Source: an uncultured Candidatus Saccharibacteria bacterium
Lineage (GTDB): Bacteria > Patescibacteriota > Saccharimonadia > Saccharimonadales > Saccharimonadaceae
NCBI GenBank assembly: GCA_946997535.1
Contig: CAMPVQ010000001.1
Span: forward strand, 62,001 to 126,000
DNA length: 64,000 bases
Reading direction: 5' to 3'
Part shown: piece by piece, positions 63,114 through 64,000 of the stretch
How the letters are laid out: every line of letters begins with the position of its first letter
Position numbering within the stretch: position 1 is the stretch's first letter
Position numbers and translations under genes: made by a program
Notes under the pieces: generated by a model
Databases searched by the model: none
What the model saw: the letters and a program-made list of their open reading frames with translations, nothing else
What the model was told of the DNA's origin: nothing

Positions 63114-63788
63114 CTAATTTAACTTATTTTCATCTGGCTTGATATTAGTGTCAGCTAATTTAGTAGCACGACGCTTTTTATACTGCGTCAAGGCCAAATG
63201 ACCTATTACTGGCAAGAATGATATTAAAACAATCACCATTATAACTGGTAGTAACACTTGGTCAATGCTTAAGCCTAGCCGCTCAAATTCCTTACCTAAA
63301 AAGTATCCCACAAAAGTAATACCAAACGTCCAGCCCGCAGCACCAATTATATTAGAAGCAATAAAATGATGGTAAGTCATCTTTGATGCACCAGCTACAA
63401 TTGGTGCAAACGTCCGCACAACCGGCACAAAGCGCGCTAAAATAATTGCCGTCTTACCGTGCTTTACGTAGAATTCTTCTGCTTGCAATAGATATTTTCG
63501 CTTAAATATCCTGCCGTTGGGTCTTTTTTCTAGCTTACGACCATAATGCTTACCAAACTCATAGCCCACAGTGTCGCCTAAAATTGCCGCCAAAAACAAA
63601 ATACCGCAAAGTAACCAAATATTAAATTGGAATACGTGTTGACTAACTAAAAAGCCGGCCGTAAAAATCAGACTGTCACCTGGCAAGAAAAACCCGGCTA
63701 ACAGGCCACTCTCAGCAAATACGATTGCCGCCACCGCCAGCACACCGCCGCCCACTACTACTTGGTCGATTGAAACCCCAGGTATCAT
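63114..63788 (-). CDS. DedA/SNARE-associated family membrane protein
   Basis: 224 residues: re-entrant and membrane segments (LLAGFFLPGDSLIFTAGFL, ILGDTVGYEFGKHYGRKL, ILARFVPVVRTFAPIVAGASKMTYHHFIASNIIGAAGW, VLLPVIMVIVLISFLPVI) with the acidic Glu in FAESGLL and the conserved R-x-P-x-R (ARFVPVVRTF). DedA proteins are proposed lipid carrier flippases or scramblases, for example for undecaprenyl phosphate. TAGAAT lies 8 nt before the ATG; no Shine-Dalgarno sequence. Confidence 0.93.
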   Translation of the reverse strand: MIPGVSIDQVVVGGGVLAVAAIVFAESGLLAGFFLPGDSLIFTAGFLVSQHVFQFNIWLLCGILFLAAILGDTVGYEFGKHYGRKLEKRPNGRIFKRKYLLQAEEFYVKHGKTAIILARFVPVVRTFAPIVAGASKMTYHHFIASNIIGAAGWTFGITFVGYFLGKEFERLGLSIDQVLLPVIMVIVLISFLPVIGHLALTQYKKRRATKLADTNIKPDENKLN

Positions 63789-63825
63789 ATATTACCATTC
63801 TATCATGATTACGCCTACAATACAA

Positions 63826-63848
63826 AAACCCAGAGGTAAACCCTCTGG
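63826..63848 (-). terminator. Terminator of the partial gene at the right edge
   Basis: ACCCAGAGG/CCTCTGGGT stem with a short loop, followed on the minus strand by TTTTTG. Confidence 0.8.
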
Positions 63849-63871
63849 GTTAAATTTATAACTAGTCGGTA

Positions 63872-64000
63872 TTACTTATTAGATTGCTTAGCTCGTCTAT
63901 TGGCGCGCACTAATCGATAAGTGATAAATGATGCCAAGCCAAGAAACAGCACTAGACTAACCGCCGCAGTTGCAACCTTTACGCCAGCACGTGGAGCACC
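63872..64000 (-). CDS. C-terminal end of a surface or membrane protein (partial)
   Basis: Only 42 residues remain: GAPRAGVKVATAAVSLVL..., a hydrophobic segment of about 20 residues, then RLVRANRRAKQSNK and TAA. A small polar motif (APRAG) followed by a membrane span and a short basic tail resembles a cell-wall sorting signal in layout, although it is not LPxTG. It could equally be the last span of any membrane protein. Followed by a clear terminator. Confidence 0.6.
   Translation of the reverse strand, partial: GAPRAGVKVATAAVSLVLFLGLASFITYRLVRANRRAKQSNK

Overview
The window is most likely chromosomal sequence from a Candidatus Saccharibacteria (TM7; Patescibacteria/CPR) member. It is moderately AT-rich and tightly packed, with start/stop overlaps, very short intergenic spaces, ten tRNA genes with encoded CCA, and no phage, insertion sequence or CRISPR. 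The standard genetic code holds: TAA, TAG and TGA all end genes. The taxonomic call is inferred from gene content (eukaryote/archaeal-flavoured IleRS and HisRS, reduced versions of core proteins, lactate fermentation, acyl-lipid handling genes) and is not proven here.

Layout. 1-6.1 kb (minus): lemA-htpX-two membrane proteins-ligA (cut by the window edge) and a NodB-type deacetylase. 6.2-6.8 kb: tRNA-Leu, -Cys, -Gly and -Phe. 6.9-13.9 kb (minus): clpP-tig-hisS, a eukaryotic-type glycogen branching enzyme, tRNA-Leu(CAG), a GlcD-like flavoprotein and tRNA-Leu(TAG). 14-19.5 kb: rarA, then a lipid cluster (CDP-alcohol phosphatidyltransferase, PlsC-like acyltransferase, acyl-CoA synthetase). 19.5-20 kb: four tRNAs. 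20-33 kb: typA, uvrA, galE, sbcB, a LysM-CHAP peptidoglycan hydrolase, mltG, ruvX, a membrane-anchored surface-type protein and an FtsA-like ATPase. 33-43 kb: a uracil-DNA glycosylase lacking Fe-S cysteines, a Q/N/P-rich membrane protein, a second PlsC, an SDR, pnp, rpsO and ileS. 42-47 kb: the heat-shock block hrcA-grpE and dnaK-dnaJ, each preceded by a CIRCE operator. 47-52 kb: a membrane-anchored nuclease, an ABC-2 exporter, a DsbA-like thioredoxin and a CBS/CNNM-like protein. 52-64 kb: aspS, an O-methyltransferase, gpmA, obgE, uvrC, secG, an OppA-like binding protein, eno, ldh and a DedA protein.

How it works together. The genes describe a small fermentative cell: lower glycolysis (gpmA, eno) ends in lactate (ldh). 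Envelope genes dominate the accessory part: wall turnover, acyl-lipid attachment, extracellular nuclease, peptide binding. This fits a host-dependent epibiont that scavenges building blocks.

Most notable observations: (a) about sixteen genes have a -10 box ending exactly 6-7 nt before the start codon, which predicts leaderless mRNAs and corrects several starts, including uvrA; (b) tRNA-Gly(GCC) and tRNA-Cys(GCA) have altered elbow nucleotides, with an apparent compensating 19:56 change in tRNA-Gly; (c) LigA and the uracil-DNA glycosylase have lost most of their metal-binding cysteines; (d) HrcA lacks its central region although both CIRCE operators are intact; (e) IleRS carries HHGT in place of HIGH. 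No defence island or obviously new multi-gene system was found.
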